Assembly: GCA_024743115.1 (NCBI GenBank)
Contig: JANSXC010000009.1
Location: 124,001-188,000 of the forward strand
Length of the DNA: 64,000 nucleotides
Reading direction: 5' to 3'
DNA from: a bacterium
GTDB lineage: Bacteria > Planctomycetota > UBA1135 > UBA2386
Part shown: positions 30,975-41,020 of the stretch, piece after piece
Layout of the letters: every line of letters starts with the position of its first letter
Position numbering within the stretch: the first letter of the stretch is position 1
Program-made: the position numbers and the translations under genes
The notes under the pieces: model-generated
Told to the model about the DNA's origin: nothing
What the model saw: the letters and a program-made list of their open reading frames with translations, nothing else
The model's database searches: none

Positions 30975-33900
30975 CTAGCGCGCGCCGCCGAACAGCACGC
31001 GCACGTTGCGGTCGGTGAAGCCCAGGTTGGTGTCCCAACCGATGAACAGGTCGAGCACACCGTCACGGTTGTAGTCACCGAGCCCGAGCGCCATGGGCGC
31101 ACTGCGGTTCCCGAGTCGCGACGGCGACACGAAGCGGGCATCGCCGAAGACTCCGGGCTCGGTACTCAGATAGAACGCCACCGACGTTCCCGGCGGCCCG
31201 GCAGACGAGCCCTCGACGGCCACGACCGCGTCGATCGCGCCATCACCGTCGACGTCCCCGAGCTGCAACGTCGTCGGAAAGCCCGGCGTCAGCGCCCGCG
31301 GCGAAGCACGCGCTTCGACGAACGCCGCGATATCGACATCCTCGCCGAGCGCGGACGCCGGCAGACTCGTATTGCGGAACAGCCGCAACGAACTGTCGCC
31401 CGCCGCCGCCACGAGCAAGTCCGTAACGCCGTCGTTGTCGAAATCATCCGCGGCGACGCGGGTCGGCTTGCTGCCTGCGAGCAACACCTGAGGCCCACCG
31501 ACGGACGCACTCCTCACGAGCCGGTCCTCGGCCGGCGTCGCGCCGGCTTCGTAGCGGTAGAAGCGCACGTGGTCGCCATCCAGCCCGTTGCCGAGTGCGG
31601 CTTCGGGCACTGCCATCGCGAGCTCGAGTTGGACCGGCAGCGACTCGTCAGCCGGCGCGAAATCACCCAAGGCGAACGAGGTCGTGCGGCCGTGCGCGAG
31701 AGTCACGACGCTCGGCTCGTAAAACGGTAGTTCGCCAGCACCAGGTGCCGCTCGACCGCGTGCGAGCACGAGCAGCCCCTCGTCCTCGCCATTCGAGACC
31801 TCGAACTCGAGGAACGCCACGAGATCCGCGACCCCGTCGCCGTCCACATCGCCGATCCGGACACGGGAACCTGCGGTGAGTTGCGCAGTGCGCAGCAACG
31901 GGTTCGGGCTCGCGGCCCGGATCGGTCCGCTCCACGCCAGCACGACCGGATCCTGATAGGGCCGCCAGAATCCCAGCCGCGACGTGTTGTCGAAGAACGC
32001 CAGCCCTTCGATCTGCCCCTGAGGCGCCGGCACCCGCACGACCGTCGACGGCACGATGCCCGGCACTGCGAGGCGCTCACCGGGAATCGGGAAGCCCCCG
32101 AATCCGTCGTTCTCGAGCAGGTCGACGCCACCGATTCGCGCCACCGCGAGATCGCGCACGCGGTCCATCCCGGCCACGGCCTGCACACCCCAGTTGCCGC
32201 CGATCAGCCCCACGACGGGCTCGTCCCAGTGCGTGCCACCGTCGGGGGGCAACAGCCGGGGCTCGTTGCCGACGTTGAAGATCAAGAACGTGGACAGTCG
32301 CTGCTCCGTCTGACCATCCACGTCGCTCTCGTGGATCCCGAAGATCGCACGCGCCCCGTCGGGTGACGACGGTGTTGGCGGAAACGCGCGACCGAAGTGC
32401 AGCGAACGCACCTTGCGCGGTTGTTCGTCACCGACTTCCACACCGCCCGAGACCGGCTCGAACTTGACGCCGTTGAACCGGAACACCGCGACGGAGATGA
32501 CGCCGGTGACCGGCTGATCGCGGATGCCGACGACGACTTCGAGCTCCGGGGTTCTGGCGCCATCGAGGTTGGCGATGACGCTGGATGTCAGGGGGTCGAA
32601 CCCGAGGCCGAACACGCCGCTCGCGAGCGGCGCATCGTGGACCCGGGCGGCGTTCTGGTGCAGCGTCGCCACGACGGCCTCGGGGTCGGCCCCGACACCG
32701 TCGTTGTCGCCACCGAGGACGAGGCCGAGCGACTGCCACGGCCCGTTGCCGAGCGCGTGCAGGCCGACGGCCGGCGAGCCGGGATCCACCGTGTAGTTCG
32801 GCACAGTGAAGTCGAGTTCGACTGCCGGATCGAACGTGCCGTCGCCGCGGCCGTAGGCGACGTCGAGCTCGAGTTGTGAGCCGTCCACGACCGCAACGTC
32901 GAGGTGGCCATCGCCATCGAGATCCGCAATCTCCACGGCCTGGTAGTTCATCGCCCGAACCGGCACCGTGATCGGCGCCGCAAATCCCGGCTGACCGACC
33001 GCAACGGGGCGCGACAGCCAGACCTCGGGTCGGACGACGCCGGCCGCACCGGGGCCCGGCACGAGCAGAAGGTCATCGAGCTGGTCGCCATCGAAGTCGC
33101 CGGCGCGACAACGGGCCATGCCCCCGACCCCCGAAAACCGCAGCAGCTCGCCGAGCGGCGTCGCCGGCCGTGCCTGGCCGAGGACGAGGTGATGCACCGC
33201 GCCCGCCGCGCCGAAGTTGGTCACGAACAGGTCCGGAATGCCATCGCCGTCGAAGTCGGCCGAACACAGCGCGGTCGGATCGCGTTCCTCCGCGACCTCG
33301 GGATCTCCGATCCGACGCCGTGATCCGAAACGCAGGAACATGCCGTTCTCCTGCGCCACGAGCAGCTGCAGAAAACCGGTGCCAGCCTCTTCCGTCAGCA
33401 CAGCGAAGTCCGGCTGCCCGTCGGCATTCGGCGCCTCGTCGATCTGGATCGGCGTGACGCCGACGGGGAACTGATCGAGCACGGCCCCACGCGGGCCGAA
33501 GAACGGATCGGGGTTCGCGAACAAGAACACCTGGCTCGCAGTGACCGGCGCCACGACATCGCCGAGCCCGACGCCGAGCACGATGTCGACCTGACCGGGC
33601 CGACCATCGGGCGACGCCGGCATCCGGAACACGAGGCGATCGAGCGCAGACAATTCTTCGCGGAAGTCTTCGCGCGCGAGTTCGACCGTGCGCTCGCCCT
33701 TGTTGAACGACAGCTGCACCGTATCGAACGACAGCCGCGCCGGAGTGACGGAGAAGTCGTAGGTCGCGAGGGCCGTCCCGATCAGCGTGACGAGGTTGCC
33801 GCCCGTCGTGGACCCCTGGCGCGGCAGCGCCAGCGCGATCTCGGGACGGTAGTACACGGCCACCTCGCTCGACTGCCCCGATTGCACATCGCGCACGACG

Positions 33901-34676
33901 ATCGTCGCGGGTTCAGCGAAGGCGTGACCGGGCACGTTCGCGGACACGATGGCCTCGCCGGCGTTGCCGGTCGGCACCGCGCGCAGGTTCGTGCACTGCC
34001 GCACGAGCTTGTCCGGGTCGCCCTCGGAAGTCAGACGCACGGGGTCGCGCGTCTCGATGAACATCGACAGCGCCCCCTCGTCGACCTCCCGCAGCCCGCG
34101 CACGAGCAGTTGCACGGACTGGCCGAGCGGCGACAAGAACGTCTGCTCGCCCGCCGCCGGATCGAGTTCCGCCTGGGGCTGCTTCGCGAGCACGATCGGC
34201 ACCGGGTCGACGATGGGGCTCCCGTCGACGAGCACGGTCAACAAACCGTCGACGTCGGACTGGCCCGCGCCGCCCGAACCGCTTCTCACGCTCGCGATGC
34301 TCGCGGTCACGAGCCCGAACGTGATCGCCGTCGAGTCACCCTGACCCGCAATCGTCGGGCTGTCCTGCGCCACGTCGAGACCGAGCGCGGAGATCGTCAC
34401 CTGCACGACAGCCGAAGCCGGGATCTGCGCATTCGTGACGACGACGGTGCGACGCTCGCCCACGGGCGGCACGAGCGGGAGCAGTCGGTTGAAGCTCAGC
34501 CCCGGCGGCGCCACCTCGGCGGTGCTGTTGCCGTTCTCGTTCGCCGCGATCCCGGTGATCAGACCGGCACCGCACGACGTCAGGGTGCTGCCCGCAAACA
34601 GCAGGAGCAGCAGCGCAGCGAACCACGAGCCACGGACGGCACGGACGGATCGCGGGGAGAACACGGGCGATGCCAT
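30975..34676 (-). CDS. Large surface lipoprotein with FG-GAP/VCBS repeats
   Basis: A 1233-residue protein. The signal ends in a lipobox (STLTSC, Cys near residue 35), so it is probably lipid-anchored. The first third contains beta-sandwich material, including an IPT/TIG-like segment (PRQGSTTGGNLVTLIGTAL). The rest holds many FG-GAP/VCBS units with DxDGDGxxD calcium sites: DFDGDGIPDLF, DLDGDGHLDVAV, DVDGDGVADLVAF, DFDNDGVTDLLVA, DVDGDGAIDAVVA and others. These form a beta-propeller at the cell surface, usually for adhesion or carbohydrate contact. The start at 34676 fits the signal peptide; the frame upstream extends across the divergent promoter and is dropped. Confidence 0.85.
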   Translation of the reverse strand: MASPVFSPRSVRAVRGSWFAALLLLLFAGSTLTSCGAGLITGIAANENGNSTAEVAPPGLSFNRLLPLVPPVGERRTVVVTNAQIPASAVVQVTISALGLDVAQDSPTIAGQGDSTAITFGLVTASIASVRSGSGGAGQSDVDGLLTVLVDGSPIVDPVPIVLAKQPQAELDPAAGEQTFLSPLGQSVQLLVRGLREVDEGALSMFIETRDPVRLTSEGDPDKLVRQCTNLRAVPTGNAGEAIVSANVPGHAFAEPATIVVRDVQSGQSSEVAVYYRPEIALALPRQGSTTGGNLVTLIGTALATYDFSVTPARLSFDTVQLSFNKGERTVELAREDFREELSALDRLVFRMPASPDGRPGQVDIVLGVGLGDVVAPVTASQVFLFANPDPFFGPRGAVLDQFPVGVTPIQIDEAPNADGQPDFAVLTEEAGTGFLQLLVAQENGMFLRFGSRRRIGDPEVAEERDPTALCSADFDGDGIPDLFVTNFGAAGAVHHLVLGQARPATPLGELLRFSGVGGMARCRAGDFDGDQLDDLLLVPGPGAAGVVRPEVWLSRPVAVGQPGFAAPITVPVRAMNYQAVEIADLDGDGHLDVAVVDGSQLELDVAYGRGDGTFDPAVELDFTVPNYTVDPGSPAVGLHALGNGPWQSLGLVLGGDNDGVGADPEAVVATLHQNAARVHDAPLASGVFGLGFDPLTSSVIANLDGARTPELEVVVGIRDQPVTGVISVAVFRFNGVKFEPVSGGVEVGDEQPRKVRSLHFGRAFPPTPSSPDGARAIFGIHESDVDGQTEQRLSTFLIFNVGNEPRLLPPDGGTHWDEPVVGLIGGNWGVQAVAGMDRVRDLAVARIGGVDLLENDGFGGFPIPGERLAVPGIVPSTVVRVPAPQGQIEGLAFFDNTSRLGFWRPYQDPVVLAWSGPIRAASPNPLLRTAQLTAGSRVRIGDVDGDGVADLVAFLEFEVSNGEDEGLLVLARGRAAPGAGELPFYEPSVVTLAHGRTTSFALGDFAPADESLPVQLELAMAVPEAALGNGLDGDHVRFYRYEAGATPAEDRLVRSASVGGPQVLLAGSKPTRVAADDFDNDGVTDLLVAAAGDSSLRLFRNTSLPASALGEDVDIAAFVEARASPRALTPGFPTTLQLGDVDGDGAIDAVVAVEGSSAGPPGTSVAFYLSTEPGVFGDARFVSPSRLGNRSAPMALGLGDYNRDGVLDLFIGWDTNLGFTDRNVRVLFGGAR

Positions 34677-34686
34677 GGGACGGGAA

Positions 34687-34692
34687 AGTCTA
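34687..34692 (-). promoter_or_regulatory. Candidate -10 box (TAGACT, minus strand) for the lipoprotein gene
   Basis: A TANNNT hexamer ends 10 bases before the ATG at 34676, in the 118-base divergent space. No ribosome binding site is seen. Confidence 0.4.
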
Positions 34693-34794
34693 CCCGGTCG
34701 GGCGCATTCGCACTGGCGAGCCGACGGACGTAACACGAGAACACGGTGCCACCGACCACTCGCGCGCACCCTTCACCACCAATCGGCCCCCATC

Positions 34795-36012
34795 ATGCTC
34801 ACGACCGTCTGCTCTGCCGTAACCCTCCTGACGCCGGCCACCTGCCCCCAGGAGCCGACACCCCCACGATTCGAGGCCGCCGTGGCGATCGCCACGCCAG
34901 CCGGCCCTGTCCGCCTCGAGCAACCTGGGTTCGCCGCGCCGTGCCTGTTCGACGTCGACGGCGACGGCCGCCGCGATCTGGTCGTCGGCCAATTCGCCGG
35001 TGGCAAGATCAAGATCTACCGCAGCACGGGTCAGGCGAAGTTCGCCGCGGGCAAGTGGCTCGAAGTGGGCGGCAAACCCGCCGAAGTGCCGGGCGTCTGG
35101 TGATGCACCAGCTCGACTCCACAGTTCGTGGATCTCAATGGTGACGGTCACATCGACATCCTGTCCGGCAGCTACTCGCGCCAGGGCACCGCAATGGCAG
35201 GCCTGCTGCAGGTACTGCACGGCAAGGGCAAGGGTGAGTTCGGACTCGCGACGCCGCTCGCTGGCAGCGACGGCGAACCGCTGATCATCCAGCCGAGGAA
35301 CGGCGAGTCGGACGACTCCGTGCTCGACCAGATCTGCACGCGCCCGTTTGCCGCGGACCTCGACGGCGACGGCAACCTGGATCTCGTCGTCGGCAACTTT
35401 CGCGGCACGTTCGCGGTCTTCGCGGGCGAGAGCGGCGGCAAGTTCGCGGCGCAGAACACCTGGCTCGAGCGCGACGGCGAGCCTCTGAGCGTGCCGGCCC
35501 ACGGCGATCCCTGCCTCGTCGACTGGGACCGCGACGGCGATCTCGATCTCTTCAGCGGTTCGGGCGAAGGCGGCGCGTTCTGGTTCGAGAACGTCGGCAC
35601 GAAGACGGCCCCGGCATGGAGCGAACGACGCACACTCGTCGCCAGCACGAAGAGCCCGAACGCGTTCTCCAGCGACGCCCGCTTCGGCGACGATCACATC
35701 ACGGGCCCGCAACGTTCGACCCGCATCTGGATCGACGACGTCGACGGCGATGGCCTGCTCGACGTTCTGCTCGGCGACTCGTTCATCGTGCTCGCCCCCG
35801 CCAAGGGCCTCGAGCTGGCCGAAGCGGAGAAGCGCTACGCCGAGTGGTGCAAGCAGTACGACGAAGCCGCGAAGGCCGAAGACGAAAAGGCCCTCGATCG
35901 CCTCTGGAAGGAGCGCGAGAAGCTGGTCGCGATGCAGAGCACGGGCAGCGTGTGGCTGCTGCGCCAGCTGCCGCCAGCGGGCGCGACGGAAACCCGCGGC
36001 CAGGAGCGGTAG
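34795..36012 (+). CDS. Exported FG-GAP repeat protein interrupted by an in-frame TGA, candidate selenoprotein
   Basis: Read through the TGA at 35101-35103, this is a 405-residue protein in one continuous frame. It has a short signal segment, VCBS/FG-GAP units (DVDGDGRRDLVVGQF before the TGA; DLNGDGHIDILSGSY, DLDGDGNLDLVVGNF, DRDGDLDLFSGSGEG and DVDGDGLLDVLLGDS after it) and a charged helical C-terminus. The TGA is codon 103, and the context is GVW-TGA-CTSSTPQ. Repeat sequence continues in the same frame on both sides, and a small hairpin follows the TGA at 35118-35132. Selenocysteine insertion is one explanation. A recent nonsense mutation or sequencing error is the other, in which case it is a pseudogene. 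Confidence 0.72.
35118..35132 (+). promoter_or_regulatory. SECIS-like hairpin after the in-frame TGA
   Basis: TCCAC (35118-35122) pairs perfectly with GTGGA (35128-35132) around the loop AGTTC; two further pairs form if C35117 is bulged. The loop begins 20 bases after the TGA and has G as its second base. These features match what I recall of the bacterial SECIS consensus (loop about 16-37 bases after the TGA, G in the first two loop bases). The stem is short, so it could also arise by chance. Confidence 0.45.
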
Positions 36013-36024
36013 CCGGCGCGACTG

Positions 36025-36444
36025 CTACTCGCCGATCAGCTTCACGAGCACGCGCTTCTTCCGGCCGCCGTCGAACTCGCCGTAGAAGATCTGCTCCCAC
36101 GGGCCGAAGTCGAGGCGGCCCGCGGTGATCGCGACGACGACCTCGCGGCCCATCACCTGGCGTTTCAGGTGGGCGTCGCCGTTGTCCTCGCCCGTGAGAT
36201 TGTGGCGGTAGGCCGCGACGGGCTCGTGCGGCGCGAGTTCCTCGAGCCAGCGTTCGTAGTCCGACAACAGGCCGGCTTCGTCGTCGTTGATGAAGACGCT
36301 CGCGGTGATGTGCATCGCGTTGACGAGGCAGAGGCCTTCCTGGATGCCCGACTCGGCGAGCGTGGCTTCGACGTCCGGGGTGATGTTGACGAAGCCGCGA
36401 CGGCCCGGGATGTCGAACCAGAGTTCCCTTCGGTGGCTGATCAT
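36025..36444 (-). CDS. yjbQ: YjbQ family protein (UPF0047), thiamin-phosphate-synthase-like activity
   Basis: A 139-residue protein of full family length. Conserved lines are [35 protein letters not shown] and [15 protein letters not shown], which carry the His residues of the putative active site, and the closing [13 protein letters not shown]. Members have been reported to show weak thiamin phosphate synthase activity when overproduced, but their physiological role is not settled. It ends 12 bases from the convergent FG-GAP gene and follows the esterase gene by 9 bases on the same strand. Confidence 0.93.
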   Translation of the reverse strand: MISHRRELWFDIPGRRGFVNITPDVEATLAESGIQEGLCLVNAMHITASVFINDDEAGLLSDYERWLEELAPHEPVAAYRHNLTGEDNGDAHLKRQVMGREVVVAITAGRLDFGPWEQIFYGEFDGGRKKRVLVKLIGE

Positions 36445-36453
36445 GGAGCGGAC

Positions 36454-37338
36454 CTACTGCGACAGAACGCCGCGCGTGACCAGCCAACGGCGACAGAGCT
36501 CGGGCCAGCGCTCGGCGGCGAGCCCCTTGGCGAGCCCGACACCATGGCGGCCGCGCTCGAAGACGTGGAGCTCGCATGGCACATCGTGCTTACGCAGAGC
36601 GAGGTAGTAGACAACGCTGTTCTCCGGCGGCACGCCGCGATCCGCGCTCGTGTGCCAGAGGAACGTCGGCGGCGTGGTCTTGGTGACCTGCCGTTCGGTG
36701 GACATCTTCGTGACGAGCTCCGGCACCGGATCCTTGCCGAGCAGGTTGCGCTGCGAACCGCGGTGCGTGAACGGCTGGTCGAACGCGATGACGGCGTAAC
36801 ACAGCACTGCGAAATCGGGACGGCAGGAGGCGCGGTCGATCGGATCCTCGGCATCCTGCTGCCCGGCGTCGTGATGCACGCTCACGCTCGAAGCGAGGTG
36901 TCCACCCGCCGAGAACCCGAGAACGCCAATCTTGCTCGGGTCGACTCGCCATTCGGCGGCGCTGCTGCGCGTGAGCCGGATCGCGCGCTGCGCATCCCGC
37001 AGCGGCCACGGGTGACCGTAGCCCTTGCCGCGGTGGCGGTAGTCGAGGATCACGGCCGTGATGCCGAGGCCGTTGAGCCACTGCGCGATCGCACGGCCCT
37101 CGTGCCCCATCGCGAGCCCACGGTAGCCGCCGCCCGGACAGACCAAGATCGCGGGGCGCAACTCTTCGGTGTCGCGGTCGGGCGCGTGGTGAACGAACAC
37201 GCGCGGTCGGTCACCCTCGGCATCGCCCTGCGCGCCCGGCACCTCGCCCGCCCAGAGCGGCAGAATCTCAGGCTTGCGTTCACCGACCTGAGCAGGAGCA
37301 ACCGCCGCCAACAGCATCATCGTCAAAGCGCGCAACAT
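36454..37338 (-). CDS. Exported alpha/beta hydrolase (esterase/BD-FAE-like)
   Basis: A 294-residue alpha/beta hydrolase with a signal peptide (MLRALTMMLLAAVAPAQ). The oxyanion region is LVCPGGGYRGLAMGHEG, the nucleophile elbow is GFSAGGH, and the likely Asp and His of the triad lie in HTSADRGVPP and GRHGVGLA. The order and spacing fit the BD-FAE / endo-xylanase-associated acetyl esterase group, which removes acyl groups from plant or algal polysaccharides. The ATG at 37338 was chosen because the signal peptide begins there; the longer frame reaches into the divergent promoter. Confidence 0.88.
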   Translation of the reverse strand: MLRALTMMLLAAVAPAQVGERKPEILPLWAGEVPGAQGDAEGDRPRVFVHHAPDRDTEELRPAILVCPGGGYRGLAMGHEGRAIAQWLNGLGITAVILDYRHRGKGYGHPWPLRDAQRAIRLTRSSAAEWRVDPSKIGVLGFSAGGHLASSVSVHHDAGQQDAEDPIDRASCRPDFAVLCYAVIAFDQPFTHRGSQRNLLGKDPVPELVTKMSTERQVTKTTPPTFLWHTSADRGVPPENSVVYYLALRKHDVPCELHVFERGRHGVGLAKGLAAERWPELCRRWLVTRGVLSQ

Positions 37339-37403
37339 GCGAGAACGATCGCGCGCCTGACCACCCAGCGCAACCGCGAGCCCCGCCACGGCGAGATGGT
37401 GGT

Positions 37404-37409
37404 TAGACT
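37404..37409 (+). promoter_or_regulatory. Candidate -10 box (TAGACT) before the DUF1549/DUF1553 gene
   Basis: A TANNNT hexamer ends 6 bases before the GTG start at 37416. The same hexamer precedes the lipoprotein gene that starts at 34676. Confidence 0.4.
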
Positions 37410-37415
37410 GCCGCG

Positions 37416-39560
37416 GTGTCTCGCCCCACCCGCCACACAGCCGGCGCCCTGGTCGCGCTTCTGATCATCGCCCCGCTGACGAGCCAGGAAGGCGCGGATC
37501 GGGCAAGCGCGCACTGGGCCTTCACCGCACCCGTCGCCGCAACGCCACCCACCACGCAGAACACGAACTGGCCGCGCAGCGCAATCGACCGGTTCGTGCA
37601 GGCAGCGCTCGAGGCGGACGGACTGCAACCGAACCCCGCCGCGGATCGCCGCACGCTGGTCCGCCGCCTGAGCCTCGACCTCACGGGCCTGCCGCCGAGC
37701 CGCGACGAGGTGCGGGCGTTCCTCGCCGACGATTCCGAAGACGCCTACGAACGGCTCGTCGATCGCCTGCTCGCCAGCCCGCACTACGGCGAGCACATGG
37801 CGCGCTACTGGCTCGACCTGGTGCGGTTCTCGGACACCAACGGTATCCATCACGATCATTACCGCGAGCAGTCACCCTACCGCGACTGGGTCATCCGCGC
37901 GTTCCGCGACAACCTGCCATACGACGAGTTCGTCACCGATCAGATCGCCGGTGACGTGCACCCGAAACCGACGAAGGACCAGCTCATCGCGTCGGGCTTC
38001 CATCGGCTGCACCTGATCATCGACGTCGGCACCGCGCTGCCCGAGGAGAGTCTGGCGCGCAACGTGATCGACCGCACGACTGCATTCGGCACCGCGTTCC
38101 TCGGGCTCACGGTCGGCTGCGCGGTGTGCCACGATCACAAGTACGATCCGATCACGCAGCGCGACTTCTTTGCGCTCTCCGCCTTCTTCAACAACCTCGA
38201 CGGCGCGCCCGAGACCGGACGGCGTGGCACGGGTGACTTCCGGCGTGGCCTGCAGCCGCCCTACGTCGAGTTCCCCGACGCTGGGCAGAAGGCGGAGCTC
38301 GAACGCCTCGAAACCGAGCTCGACGCGGCCAACGCGCAGGTCAAGTGGCTGACGACCAAGGCGAAGGGAGCGGGTGGCGCAGAGCAGCAGAGGTTCGATG
38401 AGCGACGGCAGTCGGCACAGGCCCGCGTGAAACAGCTGCGCAAGCAGCGCGACGCCATCCGCGTCGCGGTCCCGGCCGCAATGGTCATGCGCGAACGCGC
38501 GGCGATGCGACCGGCTCATATCCTGCGGCGCGGCGATTACGCAAACCCGGGCGAGCGCGTCGAACGCGCGACACCGGCCTTCCTGCCGAAATTGACTCGC
38601 GGCGACGGCCCACCGACCCGACTGCACCTCGCCCGGTGGCTGCTGGCGCCCGACCACCCGCTCACCGCGCGCGTCGCGGTGAACCGATTCTGGCAGCAGC
38701 TCTTCGGCCGCGGTCTCGTGCTGACTGCCGAAGACTTCGGCACGCAGGGCAGCGACCCGAGCCATCCGCGACTGCTCGACCACCTCGCGCTGACGTTCAT
38801 CGACTCCGGCTGGGACGTCAAGGCGCTCATGAAGGCGCTGGTGATGTCCGCGACCTACCGCCAGTCGTCGCACGCGACGCCTGCGGCCTACGCCGCCGAC
38901 CCCGACAACCGACGCCTCGCACGCGGTTCACGCTTCCGACTCGATGCCGAGGTCGTGCGCGATCAGGTCCTCGCTGCGAGCGGCGTTCTGGTCCGCGAGA
39001 TGTTCGGCAGGAGCGTCAAGCCGCCGCAGCCGGCCGGCCTCTGGAAGGCAGTCGCGCTGCCCGACTCGCTGCCACGGATCTTCCGCGCGGACACCGGCGA
39101 CCAGATCTTGCGGCGCAGCATCTACACGTTCTGGAAGCGCGGCCTGCCGCCGCCGCAGCTCACGATCCTGGATGCACCGACGCGCGAGTTCTGCGTCGCG
39201 CGCCGCGAACGCACGAACACCCCACTGCAGGCTCTGTTGCTGCTCAACGAAACGGAGTACCTGCGCGCAGCTCGCCATCTCGCGCGAGCCATACTGCGGA
39301 ACGCCGCGTCGTCCGAGCGCGAACGCGCAGAACACTTGTTCGAGACCGTCACCTCCCAGCTGCCGAACAGCGAGGAGCTGCACGTTCTGCAGCGCACGCT
39401 CGCCGATCTACGCGAGCACTACGCCAATCGATCCGAGCTCGCCAACGAGATGGTTCGCGGACTCGAGCTCGACGCCGACGAAACCAAGGTCGAACTTGCT
39501 GCCTGGACCGCCCTCGCGAGCACGGTGTTCAACCTCGACATCACGAAGACGCGTCAGTAG
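37416..39560 (+). CDS. DUF1549/DUF1553 secreted planctomycete protein (no N-terminal cytochrome domain)
   Basis: A 714-residue exported protein with a GTG start. DUF1549 runs from about residue 45 (IDRFVQAALEADGL) to 250 and contains the conserved CAVCHDHKYDPI, a CxxCH sequence that may bind heme or metal. A charged helical linker (about 290-350) is followed by DUF1553 (about 395-640: HLARWLLAPDHPLTARVAVN, NRFWQQLFGRGLV, TYRQSS and TREFCVARRERTNTPLQAL). It lacks the leading cytochrome-like domain of its relative at 43372-46296. Function is unknown; it is always seen with DUF1501 genes, as here. It is probably co-transcribed with the two genes downstream. Confidence 0.9.
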   Translation: MSRPTRHTAGALVALLIIAPLTSQEGADRASAHWAFTAPVAATPPTTQNTNWPRSAIDRFVQAALEADGLQPNPAADRRTLVRRLSLDLTGLPPSRDEVRAFLADDSEDAYERLVDRLLASPHYGEHMARYWLDLVRFSDTNGIHHDHYREQSPYRDWVIRAFRDNLPYDEFVTDQIAGDVHPKPTKDQLIASGFHRLHLIIDVGTALPEESLARNVIDRTTAFGTAFLGLTVGCAVCHDHKYDPITQRDFFALSAFFNNLDGAPETGRRGTGDFRRGLQPPYVEFPDAGQKAELERLETELDAANAQVKWLTTKAKGAGGAEQQRFDERRQSAQARVKQLRKQRDAIRVAVPAAMVMRERAAMRPAHILRRGDYANPGERVERATPAFLPKLTRGDGPPTRLHLARWLLAPDHPLTARVAVNRFWQQLFGRGLVLTAEDFGTQGSDPSHPRLLDHLALTFIDSGWDVKALMKALVMSATYRQSSHATPAAYAADPDNRRLARGSRFRLDAEVVRDQVLAASGVLVREMFGRSVKPPQPAGLWKAVALPDSLPRIFRADTGDQILRRSIYTFWKRGLPPPQLTILDAPTREFCVARRERTNTPLQALLLLNETEYLRAARHLARAILRNAASSERERAEHLFETVTSQLPNSEELHVLQRTLADLREHYANRSELANEMVRGLELDADETKVELAAWTALASTVFNLDITKTRQ

Positions 39561-39574
39561 CCGCGGCCCCGACC

Positions 39575-41020
39575 ATGCACGACCTCTTCACCACTCACAA
39601 CGTGCTGCAGAACCGCCGGCGGTTCCTGCAGTCGACGGGCATGGGGCTCGGCACCACCGCGCTCGGCGCCCTGTTGGGCGGCGACGGCAAACCGGCGACG
39701 ACGCCGCACCACCCGCCGCGCGCGCGCCGAGTGATCTTCCTATTCATGGCCGGCGCGCCGAGCCAGCTCGACCTGTTCGACTACAAGCCGGGGCTGTCGA
39801 AGCGCTTCCGCGAGCCGCTGCCGCCGAGCATCCAGGGCGGCCAACGGGTGACCGCGATGACGCGCGGCCGCACGCAGCTCGTCGCGCCGTCGATGTTCGG
39901 GTTCCATCGATCGAGCGTGAGCGGCGTGTACTGGAGCGACCTGCTGCCGCATCTCAGCAACGTCTCCGACAAGATCTGCCTCGTGCGTTCGCTGCACACG
40001 AACGCGATCAACCACGACCCCGGCAAGACCTACTTCTGCACCGGTTCGGAGATCCCGGGCAAGCCGAGCATCGGCGCGTGGCTCAGCTACGGCCTCGGCG
40101 CGATGAACCGCGACCTGCCCGACTTCGTCGTGCTGACCTCCGCGTACTGGACGGGCGGCAAACGCAACGTGCAGGGGCTCTACAGCCGGCTCTGGAGCAG
40201 CGGCTTCCTGCCCGGCAGGCATCAGGGCACCGCGTTCCAGGTCGCCGGCGATCCGGTGATCTTCTTGTCCAATCCCGCCGGCATCGACCGCACGATCCGC
40301 CGCCGCATGCTCGATGCGACGGCCGAGCTCAACGCGCAGCATCACGCCGAGATCGGTGACCCCGAGATCCGCACGACGATCGCGCAGCAGGAGATGGCGT
40401 TCCGGATGCAGGCCGCCGTACCTGAACTCGTCGACCTGCAGAGCGAACCGACCGAGGTTCTCGACCTCTACGGCCCCGAAGTCCACAAGCCCGGGTCGTT
40501 CGCGCGCAACTGCCTGCTCGCGCGCCGCATGATCGAACGCGACGTGCGCTTCGTGCAGCTGTTCCACCGCGGCTGGGACCACCACTCGATCCTGCCAAAG
40601 CAACTGCCGGGTCAGGCCTACGACGTCGACCAGCCGTCCGCCGCCCTGATCATCGACCTCGCCCGCCGCGGCCTGCTCGACGACACGCTCGTGGTCTTTG
40701 CCGGCGAGTTCGGCCGCACGGTCTACGGCCAGGGCCGGCTCGAACGCGACGACTACGGCCGCGACCACCACCCGCGTTGCTTCTCGGGATGGCTCGCGGG
40801 CGGCGGCATCCAGGGCGGCATCGCCTACGGCCAGACCGACGACTTCAGCTACAACATCGTCGACCAACCCGTCGCCGTCCGCGATGTCCACGCGACGATG
40901 CTGCACCTGCTCGGCCTCGATCACGAACGGTTGGTGTTCCCGTTCCAGGGGCTTGACCAGCGCTTGACCGGCGTCGAAGAACGGGCGCACGTGGTGCAGG
41001 GAATTCTGGGGCAGGCATGA
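39575..41020 (+). CDS. DUF1501 family exported protein
   Basis: A 481-residue protein of the DUF1501 family, which resembles sulfatase/alkaline-phosphatase-fold enzymes. The N-terminus has a Tat-like signal (NRRRFLQSTGMGLGTTALG). Family lines include IFLFMAGAPSQLDLFDYKP near the start, CLLARRMIERDVRFVQLFHRGWDHH in the middle, and DDTLVVFAGEFGRTVYGQG with RDHHPRCFSGWLAGGGI toward the end, which hold the putative metal ligands. It follows the DUF1549/DUF1553 gene by 14 bases and overlaps the next start (ATGA). Activity is not established for the family; its place beside DUF1549 suggests a shared exported pathway. Confidence 0.92.
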   Translation: MHDLFTTHNVLQNRRRFLQSTGMGLGTTALGALLGGDGKPATTPHHPPRARRVIFLFMAGAPSQLDLFDYKPGLSKRFREPLPPSIQGGQRVTAMTRGRTQLVAPSMFGFHRSSVSGVYWSDLLPHLSNVSDKICLVRSLHTNAINHDPGKTYFCTGSEIPGKPSIGAWLSYGLGAMNRDLPDFVVLTSAYWTGGKRNVQGLYSRLWSSGFLPGRHQGTAFQVAGDPVIFLSNPAGIDRTIRRRMLDATAELNAQHHAEIGDPEIRTTIAQQEMAFRMQAAVPELVDLQSEPTEVLDLYGPEVHKPGSFARNCLLARRMIERDVRFVQLFHRGWDHHSILPKQLPGQAYDVDQPSAALIIDLARRGLLDDTLVVFAGEFGRTVYGQGRLERDDYGRDHHPRCFSGWLAGGGIQGGIAYGQTDDFSYNIVDQPVAVRDVHATMLHLLGLDHERLVFPFQGLDQRLTGVEERAHVVQGILGQA

